Shown: positions 17,332 through 24,774 of the stretch, piece by piece
Numbering within the stretch: the first letter of the stretch is position 1
How the letters are laid out: each line of letters begins with the position of its first letter
Assembly: GCA_046719575.1 (NCBI GenBank)
Contig: JBDNCP010000001.1
Span: forward strand, 34,670-98,669
Direction: 5' to 3'
Source: Thermoleptolyngbya sp046719575
GTDB lineage: Bacteria > Cyanobacteriota > Cyanobacteriia > Elainellales > Elainellaceae
Length of the DNA stretch: 64,000 nucleotides
Made by a program: the position numbers and the translations under genes
The notes under the pieces: generated by a model
The model's input: the letters and a program-made list of their open reading frames with translations, nothing else
Told to the model about the DNA's origin: nothing
Databases searched by the model: none

Positions 17332-18063
17332 ATGTCAATGACCGGACGCATTCACTCAATCGAAACCTGTGGCACGGTCGATGGGCCGGGCATTCGGGTT
17401 GTGGTTTTTACTCAGGGCTGTCCGCTGCGCTGCCTCTATTGCCACAACCCCGACTGCCGAGAGATATCAGGTGGCACTGTGGTTACGGCCGACGAGATTG
17501 TCGCCGAGATTCTGAAATATCGGTCTTACATTCGCCCGCCGGGTGGCGTGACCATTAGCGGCGGCGAACCGCTGATGCAGCCAGAGTTTGTGCAAGAGAT
17601 TTTGCAGCAGTGCAAGGCGCTGGGCATTCACACAGCGCTGGATACATCGGGCTACAGTCCGCTGGCGATCGCCCGTCCAGTGCTAGAGTTTGTCGATCTG
17701 GTGCTGCTGGATATCAAGTCATTCACGCCGTCGATCTATACCCAAGTAACCAGCGTCAGCCTCCAGCCGACGCTGGATTTTGCCCAATATCTTAGCGACT
17801 GTCGCAAGCCTGCCTGGATTCGCTTTGTAGTCGTGCCGGGTCTGACGGATGATCCGGATAATGTATCCGGGCTGGCTCAGTTTGTTGCCCGCCTCAAGAA
17901 TGTGGAGCGGGTCGAAATTCTCCCCTTTCACAAGATGGGCGAATATAAATGGCAACAGCTTGGCTATGACTATCAACTCAGCGACACCCCAACGCCCACG
18001 CCGGAGTGTATCCAGGCGATTCGGGCGCAGTTTCAGCAGTCCACGCCCGCTCTGGTGCTATAG
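17332..18063 (+). CDS. pflA: Pyruvate formate-lyase activating enzyme (radical SAM)
   Basis: This 243-residue radical SAM enzyme installs the glycyl radical on PflB. The 4Fe-4S cluster cysteines are Cys30, Cys34 and Cys37 (CPLRCLYCHNPDC); the SAM-site GGE motif is in VTISGGEPLMQPEF. The N-terminus GRIHSIETCGTVDGPGIR is classic PflA. The frame is open upstream through the repeat to 17185, but the ATG at 17332 gives the family length; a second ATG at 17338 is possible. No ribosome-binding site is visible, and the upstream hairpin may limit cotranscription or translation with pflB. Confidence 0.95.
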   Translation: MSMTGRIHSIETCGTVDGPGIRVVVFTQGCPLRCLYCHNPDCREISGGTVVTADEIVAEILKYRSYIRPPGGVTISGGEPLMQPEFVQEILQQCKALGIHTALDTSGYSPLAIARPVLEFVDLVLLDIKSFTPSIYTQVTSVSLQPTLDFAQYLSDCRKPAWIRFVVVPGLTDDPDNVSGLAQFVARLKNVERVEILPFHKMGEYKWQQLGYDYQLSDTPTPTPECIQAIRAQFQQSTPALVL

Positions 18064-18263
18064 TCCGAAAAATCCTGACCCCTATTCCCCTCTCTAGCCA
18101 AACGGTTGAGCTAGACGGTTAAGCCAGACTTTTACAATCTCTCTCGTTTCTTCCTTTAAAGCCCTTGTATCTTAGGAGGCAGAGCATAGCTTGGTCATCT
18201 TCAAGGCGATCGCCACTAGATGAACTTTTGGAATCACTTAGGGAATCACTCAGGACGGCAACC

Positions 18264-19139
18264 ATGACAGACGTGCGGATTGGCATTATTGGCGGCAGCG
18301 GCCTCTACAAAATGGACGCGCTGAAGGACGTGCGCGAAGTTGAGATAGACACGCCCTTTGGTAAGCCGTCGGACGCGCTGATTGTGGGCACGCTGGAGGG
18401 CACGCCTGTTGCGTTTCTGGCGCGGCACGGACGCAACCACACGCTGCTGCCGTCGGAACTGCCGTTTCGGGCAAATATCTACGCCATGAAGTCGCTGGGC
18501 GTAGAGTACCTGATTTCCGCCTCGGCGGTAGGGTCGCTGCAAGCGGCGGCCAAGCCACTCGATATGGTGCTGCCGGATCAGTTTATCGATCGCACGAAAG
18601 GGCGAGTTTCGACCTTCTTTGGCGAGGGCATTGTGGCGCATATCGCTTTTGGCGATCCAGTGTGCAAGAATCTGGCGACGGTGCTGGGCGAGGCGATCGC
18701 CTCCCTCGATCTCCCCGATGTCACGCTGCACCAAGGCGGCACCTATGTCTGCATGGAGGGGCCGGCCTTTTCCACTCGCGCCGAGTCGAACCTGTATCGA
18801 AGCTGGGGCGCAACGGTGATCGGCATGACCAACCTGCCCGAAGCCAAGCTGGCCCGCGAAGCCGAAATCGCCTACGCAACGCTGGCGCTGGTAACGGACT
18901 ATGACTGCTGGCACCCCGACCACGACAGCGTGACGGTGGACATGGTAATCGGCAACCTGACGAAAAATGCAGTGAACGCCCAGCGCGTGATTCAAGAAAC
19001 GGTGCGCCGCCTCGCTCAAAATCCGCCGCCTTCGGAAGCCCATCACGCGCTGAAGTATGCCATTCTTACGCCGCTCGATAAAGCGCCGCCAGAAACCAAA
19101 GCGAAGCTAGAACTGCTGCTGAAAAAGTATTTGGGCTGA
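18264..19139 (+). CDS. mtnP: S-methyl-5'-thioadenosine phosphorylase
   Basis: This 291-residue protein of the PNP/MTAP family begins IGIIGGSGLYKMDAL with phosphate-site residues (GGSGLY, RHGRNHTLLPSE) and has MEGPAFSTRAESNLYRSWGA and TVIGMTNLPEAKLAREAEI, diagnostic of MTA phosphorylase. It cleaves methylthioadenosine, the by-product of polyamine and homoserine-lactone synthesis, to adenine and methylthioribose-1-phosphate for methionine salvage. The start at 18264 fits the family N-terminus; upstream in-frame codons to 18165 are ignored. No other salvage gene is adjacent. Direct 13-bp repeats follow its stop. Confidence 0.95.
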   Translation: MTDVRIGIIGGSGLYKMDALKDVREVEIDTPFGKPSDALIVGTLEGTPVAFLARHGRNHTLLPSELPFRANIYAMKSLGVEYLISASAVGSLQAAAKPLDMVLPDQFIDRTKGRVSTFFGEGIVAHIAFGDPVCKNLATVLGEAIASLDLPDVTLHQGGTYVCMEGPAFSTRAESNLYRSWGATVIGMTNLPEAKLAREAEIAYATLALVTDYDCWHPDHDSVTVDMVIGNLTKNAVNAQRVIQETVRRLAQNPPPSEAHHALKYAILTPLDKAPPETKAKLELLLKKYLG

Positions 19140-19168
19140 TTCCAATTCTCGACGATTCTTGATTTTGG

Positions 19169-19240
19169 GTTTGCAATTTGGATTTGCAATTTGGATTTGC
19201 AATTTGGATTTGCAATTTGGATTTGCAATTCAGGTTTGCA
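19169..19240. repeat. 13-bp tandem repeat (GATTTGCAATTTG) x4-5
   Basis: Head-to-tail 13-base units, grading into the truncated leucine-rich-repeat gene. The repeat is read through by the remnant's minus-strand frame, giving the non-native peptide NCKSKLQIQIA. Confidence 0.9.
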
Positions 19241-19245
19241 ACTTT

Positions 19246-19518
19246 AGAAGGGTTACCGCTTATATCTAGCTTGCAGAGATTGCTCAGATTGTCCAATTCG
19301 GCGGGCAAAGCGGTTAACCGATTACCAATAACCTTTGGGAACCACTGACCATTAACAACCTCGCCCTCGTCCCCGTCTCGTTTCCCCAAAATCAGCGTTT
19401 CGAGCTGGGTGAGTTTGCCGATTTCCGGGGGCAGTTCCGTCAGGTTACGGCCCGAGAGGTCTAGCTCTGTCCAGCCTTCGGCTGCGGCCTGGTCGATGAG
19501 GGCGAGGAGGTCGGACAT
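19246..19518 (-). pseudogene. 5' fragment of a leucine-rich-repeat (Roc/COR-type) gene
   Basis: From the ATG at 19518 the minus strand encodes MSDLLALIDQAAAEGWTELD, LSGRNLTELPPEIGKLTQLE and NRLTALPAELDNLSNLCKLD, two leucine-rich repeats typical of the N-terminus of cyanobacterial LRR/Roc-COR GTPases, which run to many hundreds of residues. Homology stops after about 90 residues and the frame enters the 13-bp repeat array. I infer a decayed gene whose 3' part has been lost, possibly by a repeat-associated deletion. Confidence 0.75.
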
Positions 19519-19740
19519 AGGGAAGGATGAGGGATGAAGGATGAATTACGGGCTTGCGTAGAATTATGTTAGCGATAGCGTCACGCATGTTGGGACATGG
19601 GTTTGGGGATACGTCGCGCTGGTCGCCAACATCCTGTTCATAGCGCAAGGCTTCTAGCCGGCCGCGTCAATTGTTTTCCCACCCAACCCAGCAATCCGTC
19701 TAAAATATTGAGCAGCGCTAGGTCAGAGAGGCTTTGGGCA

Positions 19741-20004
19741 ATGGATTTATCTAAATTACAAGCGGCACTGTTTCAAGAAATTCAGCAAGTGCCAGAAGAC
19801 AAACTACCAAGGCTCTATGAATTGATTCACAGCTTTCGGCTGAGCGCAGAGGCATCGTCTACTTCGGCACAGGCGACGCTGGCGTTTGCCGGATGCTGGA
19901 GCGATTTGCCTGAACAAGATTACACTGATTTCACGGAAGAAATTGTCAGCCGTCGTCAGCAGGCGTTTTCTAGGAGACGCGGGGATGAGATCAGCGCTGA
20001 TTGA
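19741..20004 (+). CDS. Putative antitoxin of a PIN-domain toxin pair
   Basis: This 87-residue protein, MDLSKLQAALFQEIQQVPED and onward, is an acidic helical protein of the type found immediately before VapC-like toxins in cyanobacteria. No recognisable AbrB, RHH or HTH motif is visible, so its DNA-binding mode is unclear; it could be antitoxin by position alone. Its last 20 bases overlap the toxin start, implying translational coupling. The ATG at 19741 was chosen over upstream in-frame codons because homology-like sequence begins there. Confidence 0.65.
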   Translation: MDLSKLQAALFQEIQQVPEDKLPRLYELIHSFRLSAEASSTSAQATLAFAGCWSDLPEQDYTDFTEEIVSRRQQAFSRRRGDEISAD

Positions 20005-20395
20005 TACGGATATTTTGTCCATGTTCTTCCGAGGCAATTCAACTCTTACCAAGCAGTTCACTGCCTATCTCGCAGAACATTCCAAAATTCAGATCAGCCT
20101 CATTACTTACTATGAAATTGTGAGTGGATTGAGGCATCGGAAAGCACAGAAGCAGCTTGAATCTTTTCTCCAGTTTGCATCACAAAATACCGTGCTTCCG
20201 CTAACCGAAAGATCGGTCAACATCTCAGCAGAAATCTACGCAACTCTGCGAAGTCAAGGCACCCCCGTTGACGACATCGATCTGCTGATTGCAGGTGTGG
20301 CGATCGCCAATGATTTAGTCCTCATCACCCACAACCAGCGACACTTTGGCAGAATTGAGGGTTTAGAGCTTGAGGATTGGAGCCAAGCGGTTTGA
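19985..20395 (+). CDS. PIN-domain toxin (VapC-like ribonuclease)
   Basis: This 136-residue PIN nuclease has the acidic quartet visible: ALIDTDILSMFF (Asp7 and Asp9), TYYEIVSGL (Glu), and the C-terminal DDIDLLIAGVAIAND (Asp cluster), followed by LITHNQRHFGRI. VapC toxins cleave tRNA or rRNA and are neutralised by a cognate antitoxin encoded directly upstream. The start codon ATG at 19985 lies inside the antitoxin gene. The pair lies next to a truncated LRR gene and a repeat-rich gap, consistent with a mobile accessory spot. Confidence 0.88.
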   Translation: MRSALIDTDILSMFFRGNSTLTKQFTAYLAEHSKIQISLITYYEIVSGLRHRKAQKQLESFLQFASQNTVLPLTERSVNISAEIYATLRSQGTPVDDIDLLIAGVAIANDLVLITHNQRHFGRIEGLELEDWSQAV

Positions 20396-20632
20396 TGCTT
20401 CTGCGCCGACGGGCACCACAACAAGCCGCGAAAGTTTAGAGAATGATTTAGAAAAATTCTGGGGTTTGATACTTGCGTTCTGCGAGAGTTTGGTTTATCG
20501 TATCTGGCACTGGAATGAATTTTCTCAATTCCAGTAGAGGTTGTCCGGCTCAGGGTGAAGGCGCTGATTAGTCGTGTGCCAGCACGAACTAACCAGCTAA
20601 CCTGACTCCTGTCGGGGCAGGAGCTAGGCTTT

Positions 20633-20645
20633 GATGATTATCATT
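20633..20645. promoter_or_regulatory. Fur-box-like 6-1-6 palindrome
   Basis: GATGATTATCATT is an inverted 6-1-6 arrangement with one mismatch, resembling cyanobacterial Fur boxes built from AATGAT/ATCATT halves. It lies 200 bases upstream of the small protein at 20845. Binding is inference from sequence only. Confidence 0.35.
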
Positions 20646-20734
20646 CGCCTCGCAAATGCTGACAAGTGGTTGGGAAACCGCCACACCTTGGGCCCTTCCC
20701 TGCCATCGGGCACGTTTCCGATGGGGCGACCTGC

Positions 20735-20804
20735 ACTGTTTCAAACGTACTGTTTCAAACGTACTGTTTCAAACGTACTGTTTCAAACGTACTGTTTCAA
20801 AACA
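20735..20804. repeat. 14-bp tandem repeat (ACTGTTTCAAACGT) x5
   Basis: Four exact 14-base copies plus a degenerate fifth lie about 40 bases before the ATG at 20845. Units are contiguous without spacers. Confidence 0.93.
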
Positions 20805-20844
20805 GTTTCCCAAATCCACTCTCAAACACAGCGAGGAAAAACTC

Positions 20845-21168
20845 ATGTCTCCCGAACGCAACGACGGGCTGCACGGGCAGCCACCTGTTTCTGCGGCAAA
20901 TTCTGCACCGATTCCGGCTGCACATTTTGCTACACATTTCTCAATCAACCCGCCTGCTGCCGAAGCCGACGGTGGCGGAGGCGGCGCGGCTCCCCAGTCT
21001 TCGCTGGGCGATCGCCCGCAGGTGTGGATCATCGGCACCCGCGATCAGGTGGTTCACCTGATGAACGAGTTCTATGTGAAAAAAATTGCGAGCGATCGCG
21101 CTAAGTTCACGCCTATCATACCTGCGCCCTTTGCCAAAGATAAGTTCATGACTGTGCTGGTGCGCTAG
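20845..21168 (+). CDS. Small conserved-looking protein, function unknown
   Basis: This 107-residue protein has a low-complexity Ala/Pro/Gly-rich first half (residues 1-55) and a compact second half, RPQVWIIGTRDQVVHLMNEF and VKKIASDRAKFTPIIPAPFA, that resembles small uncharacterised cyanobacterial proteins. No family function is known to me. The ATG at 20845 is preceded by GAGGAAAAACTC, a usable ribosome-binding site. Its 3' end overlaps the convergent recQ-like gene by 23 bases. Confidence 0.6.
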   Translation: MSPERNDGLHGQPPVSAANSAPIPAAHFATHFSINPPAAEADGGGGGAAPQSSLGDRPQVWIIGTRDQVVHLMNEFYVKKIASDRAKFTPIIPAPFAKDKFMTVLVR

Positions 21169-22618
21169 ATCGACAGCGATCGCACGTTTTGCAGCGCAGC
21201 GTCTCAGCCTCCTTCCCAAAGCCAAAGCTCCCCAGCAACAGCCGCCAGCGGCACTCGCGGGCGTAGAGATAGTCCTGCATTTGGCGGATGGCGGGGTCGG
21301 GCTGGAAGGGCTGGGACGTTGCACCAGAGAGGATGCGATAGTGAAACGGGTCGTCCCAGACTAGCTGACCCTGGCGGTGCAGCAGGGCAAGGGCGATCGC
21401 CCCGTCGGGAAACTGGCGGGAAACCTCGGCCACTGGCCCTGTCTGGGGCAGCTTGCGGATTAGCGCCTGGGCGGTCTGGTGCTGCGATCGCGCTTTTTCG
21501 ATAAAAAACTGCTGCCGCTGGCGATCGTCGGGATTTAGCCAACCTGGGCGATCGCTCACTAGCGTCAGCGCTTCGGCGGGTTGGCCGTCGCGCCCGGCCC
21601 GCCCCACCTCCTGCACATACTCGCTCAGCAGCAAGGGCGCGTGATAATGCAGCACCCAGCGGACGTGGGGATGATTGATACCCATGCCAAAGGCGCTGGT
21701 GCAAACCACAAACGGCATCTCTCCGGCCAGCCAGGCCTGCTCGATCTGCCGCCGTGGCCCCGGACTTAGCCCCGCATGATAGGCCGCCGTAGAAAAACCC
21801 TCTCGACTCAGCCAGTCCGCCAGTTCCTCACCCTCGCGGCGCGATCGCACATAGATCAGCCCCGCCTGGCCCCGTCGCCCCTGGATGAATCGCAAGAGCG
21901 ATCGCCTGCGTCCGCGTGGACTCCACACTGTCTGCACCGACAGCGCCAGATTTGCTCGGTAGGGATTTTGCAGAAACACCTGTGGCTGCTGTAGCCCCAA
22001 GACCTCCCGGATGGTGCGCTGGGCCAAGGGATCGGCGGTGGCCGTAAAGGCGGCGATCGCCAGGGATGTTCCGGGGGGTTTGCCTGCCAGCAGCGCCGGC
22101 CGCACTGCCCCCAGCCGCCGATAGGCCGGCCGAAACGAGTCGCCCCACTGCACCAGACAATGAGCCTCATCCAAAATCAGCCCGCGAAGCTGCACCTGCG
22201 GCTGGCTGAGAATCTTCCACACAAGCGGACTCAGCAGCGTCTCTGGCGACAGATACAGCAGCCGCAATTTTCCCCGCTCCAACTGCCACAGGGTTTGCTG
22301 ACGCTGGCGAGGCGGCAGTTCGCTGTGCAGCAGGGCCGCAGGCAGCCGCTTTTCGCGCAATTCCTGCACTTGGTTTTCCATCAACGCCACCAGCGGCGAC
22401 ACCACCAGCGTCAGCCCCGTTTGCAGCAGCGCCGGAAGCTGAAAGCAGATGGACTTGCCGCCGCCTGTGGGCATCACCACTAGGGCATCTTGACCCTGCA
22501 AGAGCGATCGCACGATGTCGCCCTGCGGGGGGCGAAAGTCCTCGTATCCCCAAATCTGCTGGAACGTCGCCCGAACCCGCGCCCACTCTGGCGCAGAAAC
22601 AGAATCAGTAAGATGCAT
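21146..22618 (-). CDS. recQ: RecQ-family ATP-dependent DNA helicase, short form
   Basis: This 490-residue superfamily-2 helicase has Q motif FRPPQGDIVRSLL, Walker A MPTGGGKSICFQLP, DEAH box LDEAHCLVQWGDSFRPAYRRL and motifs V-VI in TSAFGMGINHPHVR and QEVGRAGRDGQ. The C-terminal zinc cysteines (Cys in ARECRWR and CKTCDRC) are present, but the protein ends there, so the winged-helix and HRDC domains of full RecQ are missing; such short RecQs are usual in cyanobacteria. It unwinds 3'-5' in recombination repair. The ATG at 22618 was chosen over an in-frame TTG at 22636. Confidence 0.92.
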   Translation of the reverse strand: MHLTDSVSAPEWARVRATFQQIWGYEDFRPPQGDIVRSLLQGQDALVVMPTGGGKSICFQLPALLQTGLTLVVSPLVALMENQVQELREKRLPAALLHSELPPRQRQQTLWQLERGKLRLLYLSPETLLSPLVWKILSQPQVQLRGLILDEAHCLVQWGDSFRPAYRRLGAVRPALLAGKPPGTSLAIAAFTATADPLAQRTIREVLGLQQPQVFLQNPYRANLALSVQTVWSPRGRRRSLLRFIQGRRGQAGLIYVRSRREGEELADWLSREGFSTAAYHAGLSPGPRRQIEQAWLAGEMPFVVCTSAFGMGINHPHVRWVLHYHAPLLLSEYVQEVGRAGRDGQPAEALTLVSDRPGWLNPDDRQRQQFFIEKARSQHQTAQALIRKLPQTGPVAEVSRQFPDGAIALALLHRQGQLVWDDPFHYRILSGATSQPFQPDPAIRQMQDYLYARECRWRLLLGSFGFGKEAETLRCKTCDRCRSSAPAQS

Positions 22619-22742
22619 CGCTGATGAAAAAGGCAAGAAGAATTGCCTTTAGAATTCCCAGATCCGGAGAGAATCGCGCGATAGAGAGCCGGTCGATCAA
22701 GATTAAACCCAGCGCTAACTTATCCAGACCGCCCACCCCAAA

Positions 22743-23144
22743 TCAGCCCATCAGGATCACGTTGTCAATCACATGAATCACGCCGTTATCTGCCTCCACA
22801 TCGGGCATGACTACCGTCGCGTTTTTCACCTCAAAGGCATCAGACAAATCGAGCGGAATCACTGAACCTTCCACAGAAGTCAAGCTATTCACGCCTTTTA
22901 GATCTGCCTGGGTATACTTCCCAGACACGACATGATATTTCAGAATGCGCCCAAGCTGTGGCGGATTTTGCACTAGAGTCTGAATGGTTCCGGGTGGCAG
23001 TTTGGCAAAGGCATCGTCCGTCGGCGCGAATACGGTGAACGGGCCGACGCTCTGCAACACCTCGACCAAACCCGCGGCCTGCACCGCCGCAACGAGCGTA
23101 GAAAATCCTTCCGTTTGCACGGCAATATCGACAATCGTAGGCAT
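22743..23144 (-). CDS. cupS: CupS, fasciclin-domain subunit of the NDH-1MS CO2-uptake complex
   Basis: This 133-residue single fasciclin domain (MPTIVDIAVQTEGFSTLVAA, FTVFAPTDDAFAKLP, and ILKYHVVSGKYTQADL) has no signal peptide from the ATG at 23144. CupS, the small subunit of the inducible CO2-hydrating NDH-1 complex, is known to have a fasciclin-like fold, and the gene is last in ndhF3-ndhD3-cupA-cupS, the order seen here. It helps convert CO2 to bicarbonate at the thylakoid. It is separated from cupA by 229 bases containing a palindromic repeat. Without this context it would only be called a fasciclin-domain protein. Confidence 0.88.
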   Translation of the reverse strand: MPTIVDIAVQTEGFSTLVAAVQAAGLVEVLQSVGPFTVFAPTDDAFAKLPPGTIQTLVQNPPQLGRILKYHVVSGKYTQADLKGVNSLTSVEGSVIPLDLSDAFEVKNATVVMPDVEADNGVIHVIDNVILMG

Positions 23145-23225
23145 GGCTTCGTGAACGCTTGATAGATAAATTGACGAACGGAATAACGAACCAGCAAGAG
23201 AAACCAAACGCTCTAGCGAGAGTAT

Positions 23226-23306
23226 TGTAGGGTGCTGTTAGGCGTAGCCGTAACGCACCGTCCTGCACTAGCTTGATGCGTTACGCGGGCGCTAACACAT
23301 CCTACA
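23226..23306. repeat. 81-bp palindromic repeat element in the cupA-cupS gap
   Basis: The left arm TGTAGGGTGCTGTTAGGCG and the reverse complement of the right arm (TGTAGGATGTGTTAGCGCC) match at most positions, and an internal GTAACGCACC/GATGCGTTAC pair lies between them. This is the layout of a small palindromic MITE- or REP-like element. A 22-base stretch of the same family recurs at 57888-57909. It lies in the probable transcript between cupA and cupS. Confidence 0.75.
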
Positions 23307-23373
23307 GAGCTACAGCGCTACAAATCATGATGCGATTCAGGATGCGATTTACTTAGACATCAGTCAGAGCGCT

Positions 23374-24681
23374 CTAGCGATAGTCCTGACTCTGAATATC
23401 GCGCAGGCGGGCCTCTGGACGCAGGAACCGATCCATCTGCGCTTCAAAGAACTTGCGATTGGCCATGCGGTGCTTGGGATTCGGATCATCCAGCGGATAC
23501 AGCAGCGCCGTCCGCAATGCCTGAATTACCGCCGATGTGACGTTGTACATTGATCGCTGGAACGTAATGCCCAACTGGATCAGGATGTCGTCTTCGCCCC
23601 GGCAGTGCTGCTGATAATAGTCCACCAGGTAAGGCGGCAAAAAGTGCAGCATATCTTGCATCAGCAGGGTCGGCGGAATGCCCGCAGTGCCCACGGGAAA
23701 CACGTCGGCGTAGAGAATGCCGTAGTGAAAGTCTTTCTGATCTTCGGGCACTTGGTTGGCCTGGGCGTTGTAGGACTTGGTTCCCCGGAAGGGAGCCGTG
23801 CGGTAAAACACTGCTTCTACATAAGGCAGCGCCGCCTCATAGAGCCAGGTAAAGCCCTTGGACTTGGGAATGATTTCGTAGCACTCGCCGTCGATGTAGA
23901 CGTGGTGATAGATGGGACGGCCGGCGATCGCAAAAATGCCGTTTACTAGAAAATTCATCGCGTCGGGCACGCCCTTAAACCCGCCCTCATCGTAGATGTC
24001 TGACATCTCAAAGAACACCGGAGCCATCACTTCCCAAAACAGCCCCAAGTTCGCGTAATAAGACAATTCGCGCACCTTTTCTAGGAACATATCGGGGAAC
24101 AGCTTGTGTAGCCCCAGCATCACCGGATTGTTCTTGAAATAGGCGCGGATAGCGCGATCAGCGTTTTGCTTGTATTCGTCGGAGTCGAGGTAAGCGTCGA
24201 ACTGGTTGACCGGAGCGTACATATGTCGATGCCATAGCATCGCCCGCATACAGGCTTCCGCAAACTCCATATTCACCCGGTCATGCCAGAGGTGATGCAG
24301 CAGTTTGGGCAGCTTTTTCTTAAGCTCGCCCTTTTCCATAAACTCTAGCAGTTCGGGATGAGCCGATGCCTGCCCGCGCCAGATCCGCAGATCGGCAGTG
24401 TCTCCGGCATAGTGGTTGGGGCGGTCGAGATATTCCTGAGAAATGAAGTATTTGAAAAAGGGGAACGGGTCGAGAAACACCTGTTCGGCAATGTACAGCA
24501 GGTCGCGCCAGTAGAAATCCATCGGCACGGCGTAGGCCTTGTAGATGCCGATGATTTGCATCAGGTTTTCGGGTGTATCGGGCAGCATGGAGCCGCCGGC
24601 CTCTAGCCGATGAATCACATCTGCAAAGGGATGACGGGAGGGGGGAATGAGGGTTTTGGGTGCGGGGAGGGTGGTGGTCAT
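23374..24681 (-). CDS. cupA: CO2 hydration protein CupA (ChpY)
   Basis: This 435-residue soluble protein belongs to the cyanobacteria-specific CO2 hydration family (ChpX/ChpY, CupA/CupB), with stretches such as MQIIGIYKAYAVPMDFYWRD, FFKYFISQEYLDRPNHYAGD, LPKLLHHLWHDRVNMEFAE and YHHVYIDGECYEIIPKSKGF. It hydrates CO2 to bicarbonate in a zinc-dependent reaction driven by NDH-1 electron flow. Because it follows ndhF3 and ndhD3 and precedes cupS, it is CupA of the inducible high-affinity system, not constitutive CupB. It lies 93 bases after ndhD3, over a 12-bp repeat tract. Confidence 0.95.
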   Translation of the reverse strand: MTTTLPAPKTLIPPSRHPFADVIHRLEAGGSMLPDTPENLMQIIGIYKAYAVPMDFYWRDLLYIAEQVFLDPFPFFKYFISQEYLDRPNHYAGDTADLRIWRGQASAHPELLEFMEKGELKKKLPKLLHHLWHDRVNMEFAEACMRAMLWHRHMYAPVNQFDAYLDSDEYKQNADRAIRAYFKNNPVMLGLHKLFPDMFLEKVRELSYYANLGLFWEVMAPVFFEMSDIYDEGGFKGVPDAMNFLVNGIFAIAGRPIYHHVYIDGECYEIIPKSKGFTWLYEAALPYVEAVFYRTAPFRGTKSYNAQANQVPEDQKDFHYGILYADVFPVGTAGIPPTLLMQDMLHFLPPYLVDYYQQHCRGEDDILIQLGITFQRSMYNVTSAVIQALRTALLYPLDDPNPKHRMANRKFFEAQMDRFLRPEARLRDIQSQDYR

Positions 24682-24685
24682 GGGG

Positions 24686-24736
24686 TGGATGGGTGGGTGG
24701 ATGGGTGGGTGGATGGGTGCGTGGATGGGTGGGGAG
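24686..24736. repeat. 12-bp tandem repeat (GTGGATGGGTGG) x4
   Basis: Four 12-base units, the third ending in C, occupy the ndhD3-cupA gap and merge with flanking G-rich sequence. On the mRNA (minus) strand the tract is C-rich. Confidence 0.88.
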
Positions 24737-24774
24737 AGGAGGAGTAGCGGAGTGGTTTTCTCCTCATCCTCTCA

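Larger units (their letters stand above)
20396..20844. other. Gap with hairpin, Fur-box-like palindrome and 14-mer repeats
   Basis: These 449 bases contain no convincing gene. They hold a short CTCCTG/CAGGAG stem near 20606-20623, a Fur-box-like palindrome (20633-20645) and a 14-bp tandem array (20735-20804). An open frame from 20656 merely reads through the repeats into the small protein below. Confidence 0.6.

Noticed and set aside
19066..19245. Continuation of the LRR frame into the 13-mer repeat and the mtnP antisense
   Set aside because: The sequence changes to repeat-encoded peptide with no LRR pattern, so it is not part of the original gene.
20656..20844. N-terminal extension of the small protein through the 14-mer array
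   Set aside because: The extension is only translated repeat; the ATG at 20845 has a ribosome-binding site.
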